A DNA stretch of 12,541 nucleotides from Acidobacteriota bacterium (lineage in GTDB: Bacteria; Acidobacteriota; HRBIN11): positions 1 through 12,541 of the forward strand of contig JAUQPV010000046.1 of the NCBI GenBank assembly GCA_030550225.1, in the 5' to 3' direction. Each line of letters begins with the position of its first letter. Within the stretch, counting starts at the first letter, position 1. A model generated the notes under the pieces. The model had not been told where the DNA came from. It searched no databases and worked only from the letters and a program-made list of their open reading frames with translations. Of this stretch, positions 5,670-12,099 are shown piece by piece. A program made the position numbers and the translations under genes.

Positions 5670-7778
5670 ATGGCCTGGAAGCTGTCGACACCGTTACGGG
5701 ACATCCCCTGGATCCCGGCCAACTATGTGGAGGACCTCCGAGAGGCGGGGGTCGAGACCGTCGAGGACCTCCTATATTACCTGCCGATCCGCTACGAGGA
5801 CTGGCGGGAAGCCCGCCCCATCGGACGGCTCGTGTTCGGCCGGGAGGCCCTCGTCCGGGGCGTCGTGACCCAGGTCGAACGGAAGGTCACGCCCCGTCAG
5901 CGGATGAAGCTCCTACGAGTCTACCTCCAGGACAGCACAGGCCAGATGGTCCTCGTCTTCTTCAATCAGCCCTACATGGCCAAGCGGCTGACGCCCGGCC
6001 TGGAGGTCTTCGCCTACGGCGAGGTCGGCCGGGACCGGGACTACTGGATGTTCCCCTGCATGCAGAACCCCCAGGTCTTCCTCCCCGAGGAAGCCCAAAA
6101 GCGGGGCCTGCCGGGCCGGTACGTTCCGATCTACCGGAAGGTCGGAAGGCTGACGACCCGCCGGCTGGAGACGTTGATCCAACGCCTGCTGGCGGAGGTC
6201 CAAGACGGCTTGGACGAACCCTTGCCCCAGAGCATCCGCCAGAAATACCGCTTCCCCGAACGGGCGACGGCCTTGACCTACGTCCACCGACCCCCGGCGG
6301 ACCTCCCCATCGAGACCCTCCAGACCCACCAGGACCTCGCTTTCCAGCGGCTCGTCTACGAGGACCTTTTCCTCCTGCAGTTGGGTCTCGCCTTCCGGCG
6401 GGTCCTCTTGTACGAACAGCCCGTCGGGGTCGCCTTCCGGGTCACGCCCGACATCGAGGCCGACATACAGCGACTCCTACCCTTCGAGCTGACGGCGGCC
6501 CAGAAGCGAGTCTTGCGAGAAATCTTGGCCGACATGCAGAAGCCCCAGCCGCTCCACCGTCTCCTCCAGGGGGACGTCGGGAGCGGTAAGACGATCATCG
6601 CCGCCGCCTGCATGCTCGTGGCGGTCCGGAACGGCTATCAGGCGTGCCTGATGGCCCCGACGGAGATCCTGGCCGAACAACACTTCTACAATCTGAAGCG
6701 GTGGTTTCGGCCCTTGGAGATCCCCGTCGCCCTGCTCATCGGGGGGCTCCGGAAACGGGAGCGGGCCGAAGTCCTTCGGTGGCTCGCCGAGGGCCATGCT
6801 CCCATCGTCGTCGGGACGCATGCCCTTTTCCAGGAGGACGTCCAGTATGCCCGGCTGGGGTTCGTCGTCATCGACGAACAGCACCGCTTCGGCGTCCGTC
6901 ATCGGGCCCGCATCCGGGCCAAGGGCCAGCGGCCGGACACCCTCGTCATGACGGCGACGCCCATCCCGCGGTCGCTCGCCCTGACGTTGTACGGCGACCT
7001 GGACGTCTCCGTCCTGGATGAACTCCCGCCGGGCCGCCAGCCCGTCGAGACCCGCCACGTGACGACCCGCCACCGGGAGGACGTCTACCGGTGGGTCGCC
7101 CGCCAGCTCGACGAGGGCCACCAGGCGTACATCGTGTGCCCGCTCATCGAGGAGTCTGAGAAACTTCAGGTCCAGGCGGCGACCCGTCTGTACGAGGAAC
7201 TTTCCCAGGGATGGCTCCGGGGCTATCGCCTCGGCCTCGTCCACGGCCAGCTCAGACGGGAAGACCGGGAGGCCGTCATGGACGCCTTCGTACAGGGCGA
7301 CCTCCAGGCCCTGGTCGCCACGACGGTCATCGAGGTCGGCGTCGACAACCCGAATGCGACCGTCATGGTCATCGAGCACGCCGAGCGGTTTGGCCTGGCC
7401 CAGCTCCACCAGCTTCGGGGTCGGGTCGGCCGGGGTTCGGCCCGGTCCTACTGCATCCTCATCACGCCGCCTCAGGTCGGCGCCGACGCCAAGGTCCGGA
7501 TCCAAGCCCTTCTGGAGTACCGGAGCGGGTTTGACATCGCCGAGATCGACCTCCGCCTGCGGGGACCCGGGGAGTTGGCCGGCGTCCGCCAGGCGGGCCT
7601 GGCGCGGCTCCGGGTCGCCGACCTCGTGCGGGACCACGCCTGGATTCCCAAGATTCGGCAGGACGTCGAGGAATATGCCCGGCGGTTTCTGGCCGCTTCC
7701 GGCGAGGCGGGCCGCCAGCAGGCGATTCGCTTCCTCCGTCAGTGGGCCCGCCACTACGGCCTCGTTCAAGTCGGGTAA
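5670..7778 (+). CDS. recG: ATP-dependent DNA helicase RecG
   Basis: A 702-residue RecG, the superfamily 2 helicase that remodels stalled replication forks and branched recombination intermediates. The N-terminal wedge/OB region (about 1-200) includes LLYYLPIRYEDWREARPI and QDSTGQMVLVFFNQPY. The helicase core carries Walker A GDVGSGKT (K307), the DEQHRFG box (D402-E403-Q404-H405) typical of RecG, motif III MTATPIPRS (from M427), the ATTVIEVGVDNPNA segment and motif VI QLRGRVGRG (from Q581). The C-terminal part has RSGFDIAEIDLRLRGPGEL. Length matches the usual 690 or so. The frame is open upstream to about 5205, but that stretch crosses the hairpins and the divergent gene. ATG 5664 is also possible; ATG 5670 was preferred because GGGTAGG lies seven bases before it and only one base before 5664. 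Confidence 0.95.
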   Translation: MAWKLSTPLRDIPWIPANYVEDLREAGVETVEDLLYYLPIRYEDWREARPIGRLVFGREALVRGVVTQVERKVTPRQRMKLLRVYLQDSTGQMVLVFFNQPYMAKRLTPGLEVFAYGEVGRDRDYWMFPCMQNPQVFLPEEAQKRGLPGRYVPIYRKVGRLTTRRLETLIQRLLAEVQDGLDEPLPQSIRQKYRFPERATALTYVHRPPADLPIETLQTHQDLAFQRLVYEDLFLLQLGLAFRRVLLYEQPVGVAFRVTPDIEADIQRLLPFELTAAQKRVLREILADMQKPQPLHRLLQGDVGSGKTIIAAACMLVAVRNGYQACLMAPTEILAEQHFYNLKRWFRPLEIPVALLIGGLRKRERAEVLRWLAEGHAPIVVGTHALFQEDVQYARLGFVVIDEQHRFGVRHRARIRAKGQRPDTLVMTATPIPRSLALTLYGDLDVSVLDELPPGRQPVETRHVTTRHREDVYRWVARQLDEGHQAYIVCPLIEESEKLQVQAATRLYEELSQGWLRGYRLGLVHGQLRREDREAVMDAFVQGDLQALVATTVIEVGVDNPNATVMVIEHAERFGLAQLHQLRGRVGRGSARSYCILITPPQVGADAKVRIQALLEYRSGFDIAEIDLRLRGPGELAGVRQAGLARLRVADLVRDHAWIPKIRQDVEEYARRFLAASGEAGRQQAIRFLRQWARHYGLVQVG

Positions 7779-7780
7779 CG

Positions 7781-7803
7781 GGGTCCCGGACCTTGGGTCC
7801 CGG
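7781..7803 (+). terminator. Possible short hairpin after recG
   Basis: Just after the recG stop there are two direct copies of GGGTCCCGG (7781-7789 and 7795-7803). Between them GGACC (7788-7792) can pair with GGTCC (7796-7800) around a TTG loop, extended by a one-base bulge. There is no T-run, so intrinsic termination is doubtful. Confidence 0.25.
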
Positions 7804-7895
7804 CAAAGCGCATAGGGCATGGCGAGTGGCGAGTAGCTCCCGACCTGCCCACCCGCCTAAGACTGTCGCTCATTACTTTATCACTCCGTCACTTT
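7802..7895. repeat. Heptamer and octamer tandem repeats after recG
   Basis: Five heptamers in phase (GGCAAAG, CGCATAG, GGCATGG, CGAGTGG, CGAGTAG; 7802-7836) are followed, after an unrepeated stretch, by three octamers (ATTACTTT, ATCACTCC, GTCACTTT; 7872-7895). Both belong to the same style of degenerate short-period repeats seen in the other gaps. The remainder of the gap up to 8037 holds no convincing gene. Confidence 0.55.
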
Positions 7896-8037
7896 GAAAC
7901 ATCGTGCTTTCCGGGCGATGGAAAAGGTTGTTCCGGCGCCATTCTCAAGGGCCAAACGGCTATGTTGACAAAGCGTCCCTTGCCTTCTCCTTTTCTATTC
8001 CGTATCCTTCCCCTGCCCTACTGCCTTGTCTTACAGG

Positions 8038-8616
8038 ATGCTTCGGCCGGTTCCCTTCGGTGTCGGCGTTTTTCTCGTCAGTAGCGGGGCGACCCTGCTG
8101 GTGGCCGCCCTCGTCTTGGCCGGGATGGCCACCTGGCAGCCTGCGGATTTCCCGTCGAATTGGCCTTTCGTCGTCCTTCTGATGGTCCTGCCGGGGCTGG
8201 CCTTCTTGACCGTCGGGGCCCTCCTCATGCACGGGAGCGTGACCCAGGCGCCCGGCGCGCCGCCCGAGGAAACCCATTGGACTGACCTTCGGACCGAGCT
8301 CGAACGCTTGGCCCGGCGCGTTCGGGACCTGGAGGCCCAGCTGGCTGAACCCCCGGAGGTGCCGGCCCCCTTGGTGCCGGAGGCGCAAGCGACGGGGCCA
8401 CCGGCCCAAGAGGTCGCGCCGGCCCCGTCGCCCGTCGTCGAACCGCCTCGTCCGACCCCGCCGTTGGTCCCTCCGCCGGTCTGGCGACCCTCATCGCCGG
8501 CTGGTGGGCCTACCGACGGCGAATGGCGAATAGCGAGTAGCGAATGGCGAACGGGGAATTGTACTTCCCCTATTCGCCGTTCGCGATTCGCTATTCACTT
8601 TACGGAGATGGATAGG
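8038..8616 (+). CDS. Two-helix membrane protein with coiled coil and Pro-rich tail; open into the M48 gene
   Basis: I do not recognise a family. From ATG 8038 the protein has two hydrophobic helices (about residues 7-30 and 44-65), a short charged heptad segment (ELERLARRVRDLEAQLAEP, about 88-105), and a proline/alanine-rich stretch to about residue 160. After that, codons run through the GGCGAAT-type heptamer palindrome and give EWRIASSEWR-like residues. No stop codon occurs before the in-frame M48 start at 8617, so the end given here is only the junction. Either the two are translated as one 571-residue polypeptide, or the original stop was lost when the repeat arose, or this gene is degenerate. 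A TTG start at 8026 is also possible; neither start has a good ribosome-binding site. GC-rich composition agrees with its neighbours. Existence as a translated gene is likely but not certain. Confidence 0.5.
8518..8598. repeat. Large heptamer palindrome (GGCGAAT/TATTCGC)
   Basis: Five heptamers (GGCGAAT, GGCGAAT, AGCGAGT, AGCGAAT, GGCGAAC; 8518-8552) are followed by a small inverted repeat, GGGGAA TTGTAC TTCCCC (8553-8570), and then four reverse-complement heptamers (TATTCGC, CGTTCGC, GATTCGC, TATTCAC; 8571-8598). The whole can fold into one hairpin of about 80 bases, ending six bases before the GGAG that precedes the M48 start. In the forward frame of the flanking genes it contains no stop codon. 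Confidence 0.88.
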
Positions 8617-9750
8617 ATGCAGAGGCGGACAAAACTCCTTCGGGCCTTGGCCTTCTTCGGTCTGCTGGGCCTGCTGGCCTGTGCGACGCCGGTCGAGTAC
8701 CACGGCCGGAAGGTCGGTGGGGGCTTCATCCTCTGGAGCGTGCCCGGCGAAATCTCGATGGGCCGAGAGGCCATCGCCGAGCTGGAAGCCGAAGGCCTGC
8801 CCTATTTGCAGGAACCGACAGTTCAAGCGACCCTCCACCGCATCACAAGCCGCCTCACCGCTGCCGTGCCCGCCACGTTCCCCAAGTACCCCTTCCAGTT
8901 TGCCGTCATCGACGACTGCGTCGTGAACGCCTTCGCCCTGCCAGGCGGCCCCATCCGGGTCCATCGGGGCCTGCTGGTTAAGACCGTCGAGACCGAAGCC
9001 GAGCTGGCTGGCGTCCTGGCCCATGAAATGGGTCACGTCCTGGGCCGCCACGGGTCGAAACGCATGTCCGACCTGTTCCTGAAGTTGGGCTTGCTGACGG
9101 CCGTCGTCACCGTGGCCGACGAGGTCGAAAAGGGGAACTGCAGGGAAGTCAACAAAGACAACTGTCAACGGACTTGGAGTCAGGTCATCGGTGTTGTCGG
9201 CTACTTGGGCGTCATGCTGTCGACCCTGGCCTATTCGAGGGATAACGAAAGCGAGGCCGATTGGATCGGGACGCATCTGATGGTCGATGCGGGCTATGAC
9301 CCCGAGGGCATGGCCCGGGTCTTCGATAAGTTCGCCCAGATGAAGGCCGAAAAGGGCACTTCGGAGACGGCTTTCCTGAATCGGATCCTTTCGACCCACC
9401 CGCCGAGCGCCGACCGGGCCGTCCGAGTCCGGCAACTGCGGACCGAGCGGGCGGCCGCCCGGGCCGACTTGGCCCTCGACACACCTGCCTTTCCCCGTCT
9501 TCGCCAGACCCTCCGAAGTCTGCCGCCGCCGGCCTATGAAGATGCGATGACGACCATCGCCTGCTCGGCAAACCGCCGGACCTGCAGTGAGCGTCGGGAA
9601 GAATGCTACCGGCGCCTGCTGGTGTGCAAAAAAGACGAGTGTGACACCATCCGAGAGCAGTGCACCTACATCGAAAACGAGTGCGCCAAGTCCGAGCGGG
9701 AGTGCCGGACCTTCGAGCGGGCCGTCCGAGGCCGCCGCCCCAGCTGCTAA
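8617..9750 (+). CDS. M48-family metalloprotease lipoprotein with Cys-rich tail
   Basis: A 377-residue zinc metallopeptidase of the M48 group (BepA/LoiP/YcaL-like), probably anchored in the outer membrane facing the periplasm, where relatives degrade misassembled outer-membrane proteins. A lipoprotein signal ends in LLAC (lipidated C22). The catalytic motif is HEMGH (136-140), with ESEAD (211-215) giving the third zinc ligand. An insert between them carries C175 and C183. Residues 316-363 form an unusual tail with eight cysteines spaced CX6C-CX6C-CX6C, a CX4C turn, then CX6C three more times; a ninth cysteine is the last residue. The start is ATG 8617, with GGAG nine bases upstream; ATG 8608 lies directly against that site. 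The frame is continuous with the preceding membrane-protein gene. The ECF sigma operon follows 156 bases later on the same strand. Confidence 0.9.
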   Translation: MQRRTKLLRALAFFGLLGLLACATPVEYHGRKVGGGFILWSVPGEISMGREAIAELEAEGLPYLQEPTVQATLHRITSRLTAAVPATFPKYPFQFAVIDDCVVNAFALPGGPIRVHRGLLVKTVETEAELAGVLAHEMGHVLGRHGSKRMSDLFLKLGLLTAVVTVADEVEKGNCREVNKDNCQRTWSQVIGVVGYLGVMLSTLAYSRDNESEADWIGTHLMVDAGYDPEGMARVFDKFAQMKAEKGTSETAFLNRILSTHPPSADRAVRVRQLRTERAAARADLALDTPAFPRLRQTLRSLPPPAYEDAMTTIACSANRRTCSERREECYRRLLVCKKDECDTIREQCTYIENECAKSERECRTFERAVRGRRPSC

Positions 9751-9906
9751 AGCGACGAACGACGAATGGGGTCCTACCTCCCTATCTCCCTCCTCCACCC
9801 TACCCCTGGGAACGAAACTTTTGGGGGGCTGGGGCTTTTATATCTAAGGAGCACGGCAAGAGCGGGTGACGGCGGAAAAGGGGCATCCACCCCACCCGAG
9901 GTTCCC

Positions 9907-10497
9907 ATGGACGACCGAGAAGTCGAGCAGGCTCGGGCCGGCGACGCAGACGCTCTCGATCGGCTAATGACAGAGGTTTATCAGACCGTATATGCGTACG
10001 CCCTGCAGTTCTGGCGAGACGTGGACCGGGCTCAGGATGCGGCCCAGGAGATTTGCTATCGGGTCTTGCGGGCCCTCCCCCGATACCGGCCGGAGGGCCA
10101 CTTTCGGACATGGGTGCTTCGGATCGCTTTTAACTACTTGCGCCACCAGTGGCGGTACGAACGACTCCGACGGTGGTGGCCCCTGGCCCATGCTGAGGCG
10201 TCCGAGGGCGCTCAAGTGCCGGACCCGGAAACGCAGTGGCAGACGGACGCCACCCTGAGCTGGCTGATGGACGGTTTGCAACGGCTGTCACCGGCCGAGC
10301 GGAGCGCCCTCATCCTGCGGGCCTTTCACGGCCTGCCGTATGAAGATATCGCCGCCGCCCTGGGATGTTCCCTGCAACAGGTCAAGAACTACCTGTTTCG
10401 GGGCCGTCAGAAGCTCCGTCGTCGGTGGATGGAGGTGCAGAGCCATGGAGACCCGGTGCCGTCGCTTTCAGGTCGCCTGGATGGAAATCCTGGATGA
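9907..10497 (+). CDS. ECF-type RNA polymerase sigma factor
   Basis: A 196-residue extracytoplasmic-function sigma-70 factor that would direct RNA polymerase to stress promoters. Region 2 spans about residues 16-90 (DRLMTEVYQTVYAYALQFW, then DRAQDAAQEICYRVLRALPRY and the -10-recognition segment FRTWVLRIAFNYLRHQWR). Region 4 spans about 117-172, with a helix-turn-helix YEDIAAALGCSLQQVKNYLF followed by RGRQKLRRRW. There is no extra C-terminal domain; the last 22 residues overlap the next gene and look unstructured. The start is ATG 9907 with GAGG five bases upstream; the frame is open from 9766 but the upstream part shows no family features. It overlaps the anti-sigma gene by 53 bases, so the two are translationally coupled. 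An AT-rich TTTTATATCTAAGGAG stretch (9836-9851) could hold the promoter; a GGAAC at 9809-9813 is too far from it for a standard ECF promoter. Confidence 0.93.
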   Translation: MDDREVEQARAGDADALDRLMTEVYQTVYAYALQFWRDVDRAQDAAQEICYRVLRALPRYRPEGHFRTWVLRIAFNYLRHQWRYERLRRWWPLAHAEASEGAQVPDPETQWQTDATLSWLMDGLQRLSPAERSALILRAFHGLPYEDIAAALGCSLQQVKNYLFRGRQKLRRRWMEVQSHGDPVPSLSGRLDGNPG

Positions 10498-10987
10498 GGG
10501 CCATCCGCTCCCATCCGATGCGACCTCGCATCTGGCCGAATGCCCGGACTGCCAAGCTTGGGTCCAGTACTTGGAGGCCGAACGCCAGGCTACCGCTCGG
10601 TGGACCCCGCCGGCGGCCCCGGCCCGGGCGTGGGTCTCCGCCCTCCTGAGACGAAAGTCCGCCGGCCGTCTCATCTGGGCATGGGCCCTGGCCGGCCTGG
10701 CCCTCGTGGCCCTGGGCTTGGGCCTTTGGCGAGAGGTCTATCGGCCCCTGCCCTCGCCGACCGATGCCGACCTGACGGAGGCCGTGACCTTCTGGATGGA
10801 TTGGGACGTATCGACAGACACGTCCGACACGGACGCGGTCCCTTCATACTTAGAGCGTTCGGGTCTCTGGTGGACAGAGGCCGACCTACAGGCACTGGAA
10901 CAGGCCGAGGCTTCACCGCCCGGCCAATCCCGGCCCCTGGACTCGACGGACCCGCGCTGGACCGGGTACGCCCATTTGGCCGTGTAA
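10445..10987 (+). CDS. Zinc-finger anti-sigma factor, membrane-anchored
   Basis: A 180-residue single-pass anti-sigma factor expected to hold the ECF sigma factor inactive at the membrane. The N-terminal zinc-finger (zf-HC2-type) domain has C5 and the HLAECPDC motif (H29, C33, C36). One transmembrane helix lies at about residues 76-95 (LIWAWALAGLALVALGLGLW). The remaining 85 or so residues would face the periplasm; they are acidic (WMDWDVSTDTSDTDAV) and unlike any sensor domain I know. The start is ATG 10445, chosen because GGAGGT lies eight bases before it and the zinc finger begins right after; the frame is open further upstream inside the sigma gene. A hairpin and a dispersed repeat copy follow the stop. 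Confidence 0.88.
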   Translation: METRCRRFQVAWMEILDEGHPLPSDATSHLAECPDCQAWVQYLEAERQATARWTPPAAPARAWVSALLRRKSAGRLIWAWALAGLALVALGLGLWREVYRPLPSPTDADLTEAVTFWMDWDVSTDTSDTDAVPSYLERSGLWWTEADLQALEQAEASPPGQSRPLDSTDPRWTGYAHLAV

Positions 10988-11006
10988 GTCGGTAGATGGG
11001 CGGGTC

Positions 11007-11032
11007 AGCAGATGGCGGCGGTCGCATCTGCT
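11007..11032 (+). terminator. Possible terminator hairpin after the sigma/anti-sigma pair
   Basis: AGCAGATG (11007-11014) pairs perfectly with CATCTGCT (11025-11032) around a 10-base loop, 20 bases after the anti-sigma stop. No T-run follows, only CTTGG. It could end or attenuate the transcript, or protect its 3' end. Confidence 0.35.
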
Positions 11033-11035
11033 TGG

Positions 11036-11096
11036 AACCGCCAGTCATGGCATGCCCGAACTTGGGGCACCGAGCGCCCGCTGTCGTGCGGGCATC
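11036..11096 (-). repeat. Inverted dispersed copy of the TGAC-hairpin element
   Basis: Read on the minus strand from 11096, this begins GATGCCCGCACGACAGCGGG and continues CGCTCGGTG, then after a divergent 16-base stretch GCCATGACTGGCGG. This matches 5518-5573 nearly base for base in both stems; differences are C to T, T to C and T to A in and beside the first loop, and three extra bases between the stems. The first stem is GCCCGC/GCGGGC and the second GCCA/TGGC with the TGAC loop kept. Confidence 0.75.
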
Positions 11097-11132
11097 GAAT
11101 CAACCAAGAGGCGCATCCTCGGGAGCTCCTTA

Positions 11133-11165
11133 GGGCGAGGTACCCGGCGGCCAGTCCTCTCGCCC
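11133..11165 (+). promoter_or_regulatory. Stem-loop in the leader of the Spy-like gene
   Basis: GGGCGAG (11133-11139) is complementary to CTCGCCC (11159-11165), giving a 7-bp stem with a 19-base loop, 62 bases before the Spy-like start. Together with the two upstream hairpins it makes the 240-base gap 10988-11227 unusually structured. No known riboswitch class was recognised. Confidence 0.3.
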
Positions 11166-11227
11166 CTGGGAGAGAGGGATAGGAAGGGGAGCGCCAAAAA
11201 TCTTGAAAAAGGGAGTGGAGGTACAAA

Positions 11228-11704
11228 ATGAAACGGATAGTAGGGTTCTTAGCCGGTGGCCTTCTGATGGCCGCCGTTGTATGGGCCGGTCCCGGTCCGA
11301 TAGGCCGCTGGTGGCAACACGCCCGCGTTCAGCAGGAACTGGGCCTCCAGCCGGACCAAATCCGCCAACTGGACGACATCTACTACCGCTTCCAACCGGA
11401 AATCATGGACCTCCAAAATGCGGTCGGTAAGGCCCGGCTGAACTTGGAGCAAGCGATGTCTTCGCCCCAATGGGACGACCGTCAGCTCATGGAGGCCGCC
11501 CGCCAGCTCATGGAGGCCCGCAACCGGCTCGAGATGAAGCGTCTGGAGATGACCTTACAGATGCGGCGGGTCCTCCAGCCGGACCAGTGGCAGAAGCTCC
11601 AGTCCTTACGCCAGCATCTTAAGTTCCGTTGGATGGAGCGACACGGCCGTCGACCCCCGGCGGGTCCGCCCCCTGAGGGTCCCCGACCGCCGGAGGACCG
11701 CTAA
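11228..11704 (+). CDS. Spy/CpxP-like periplasmic protein (heavy-metal-sensor type)
   Basis: A 158-residue exported protein. An N-terminal signal peptide (MKRIVGFLAGGLLMAAVVWA, about 1-20) has no lipobox. The mature part is almost all helical and carries two LTxxQ-like repeats, LGLQPDQIRQLDDI (38-51) and VLQPDQWQKLQSLR (115-128), as in the Spy/CpxP/CnrX fold. Helices between them (LMEAARQLMEARNRLEMKRLEM) are amphipathic. The last 17 residues are Pro/Arg-rich. Relatives act as periplasmic chaperones or as sensors controlling anti-sigma factors; the position after an ECF sigma and a membrane anti-sigma recalls the CnrYXH metal-response arrangement. Specific metal ligands cannot be assigned; histidines are H31, H130 and H139. 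The ATG start has GGAGGT about five bases upstream. A 240-base gap separates it from the anti-sigma gene, so it may have its own promoter. Confidence 0.85.
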   Translation: MKRIVGFLAGGLLMAAVVWAGPGPIGRWWQHARVQQELGLQPDQIRQLDDIYYRFQPEIMDLQNAVGKARLNLEQAMSSPQWDDRQLMEAARQLMEARNRLEMKRLEMTLQMRRVLQPDQWQKLQSLRQHLKFRWMERHGRRPPAGPPPEGPRPPEDR

Positions 11705-11754
11705 AGGGCCAAGCGCCGCAAAGGGCTGAAACGAAACGGCATTCTCTCCCAAAC

Positions 11755-11812
11755 GGTCGGGTCCGTGACCTCCCCCTTCATCCAGCAACCTCCTTGGCTC
11801 GCGGGCCCGACC
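11755..11812 (+). terminator. Possible terminator after the Spy-like gene
   Basis: GGTCGGGTCC (11755-11764) pairs with GGGCCCGACC (11803-11812) with one G-T pair, followed by a pyrimidine-rich tail, CCCTCTTTACTTTATTT. The 38-base loop is long for a classical intrinsic terminator, so the call is tentative. Confidence 0.35.
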
Positions 11813-11919
11813 CCCTCTTTACTTTATTTACATAATTCACATAGCCGTTCGGTTTGTGAAAACCCGCATGGATTCGGCTTTTCTGACCCTTCGGGGCGGA
11901 CGACTTTTCAAGCCAAGGG

Positions 11920-12086
11920 CCGTTCGGCAACTCGGGAATTCGGCAGTTCGGGAGTTCGGCCGAGGGTCCAACTCAGCGCAAAGGGCAAAGGGCCCAGGGT
12001 CCAGGGAATCGAAGGTCGAGAAAGGCATGGTCGCTATTCGCCGTTCGCTATGCGCCATTCGCTGTTCGCCTTATTGCCTTACTGCC
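11920..12086. repeat. Octamer and heptamer tandem repeats before the smc end
   Basis: There are three blocks. Five octamers: CCGTTCGG, CAACTCGG, GAATTCGG, CAGTTCGG, GAGTTCGG (11920-11959). About seven degenerate heptamers starting GCGCAAA, GGGCAAA, GGGCCCA, GGGTCCA, GGGAATC (11976-12024). Eight heptamers: TCGCTAT, TCGCCGT, TCGCTAT, GCGCCAT, TCGCTGT, TCGCCTT, ATTGCCT, TACTGCC (12031-12086). The last block resembles the right arm of the palindrome at 8571-8598, and the middle one the left arm at 1213-1240. Confidence 0.8.
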
Positions 12087-12099
12087 GTGCGGCCTGGAT

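Larger units (their letters stand above)
11705..12099. other. 395-base gap between convergent Spy-like and smc genes
   Basis: No gene was recognised. It holds a GC-rich inverted repeat (11755-11812), an AT-rich patch, a 10-bp hairpin with one bulged T (TTCACA 11836-11841 with TGTGAA 11855-11860, plus AGCC/GGTT around a GTTC loop), and three blocks of 7- or 8-base tandem repeats (11920-12086). It looks like non-coding, repeat-grown sequence. Confidence 0.7.

Noticed and set aside
7965..7970. Perfect TTGACA -35 box upstream of the membrane-protein gene
   Set aside because: No acceptable -10 box occurs 16-19 bases downstream; the nearest TATT-like stretch is more than 20 bases away.
9809..9847. 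Autoregulated ECF promoter (GGAAC and TATCTAA) before the sigma gene
   Set aside because: The distance between the two elements is far longer than the usual 16-17 bases; only a vague AT-rich promoter region can be proposed.
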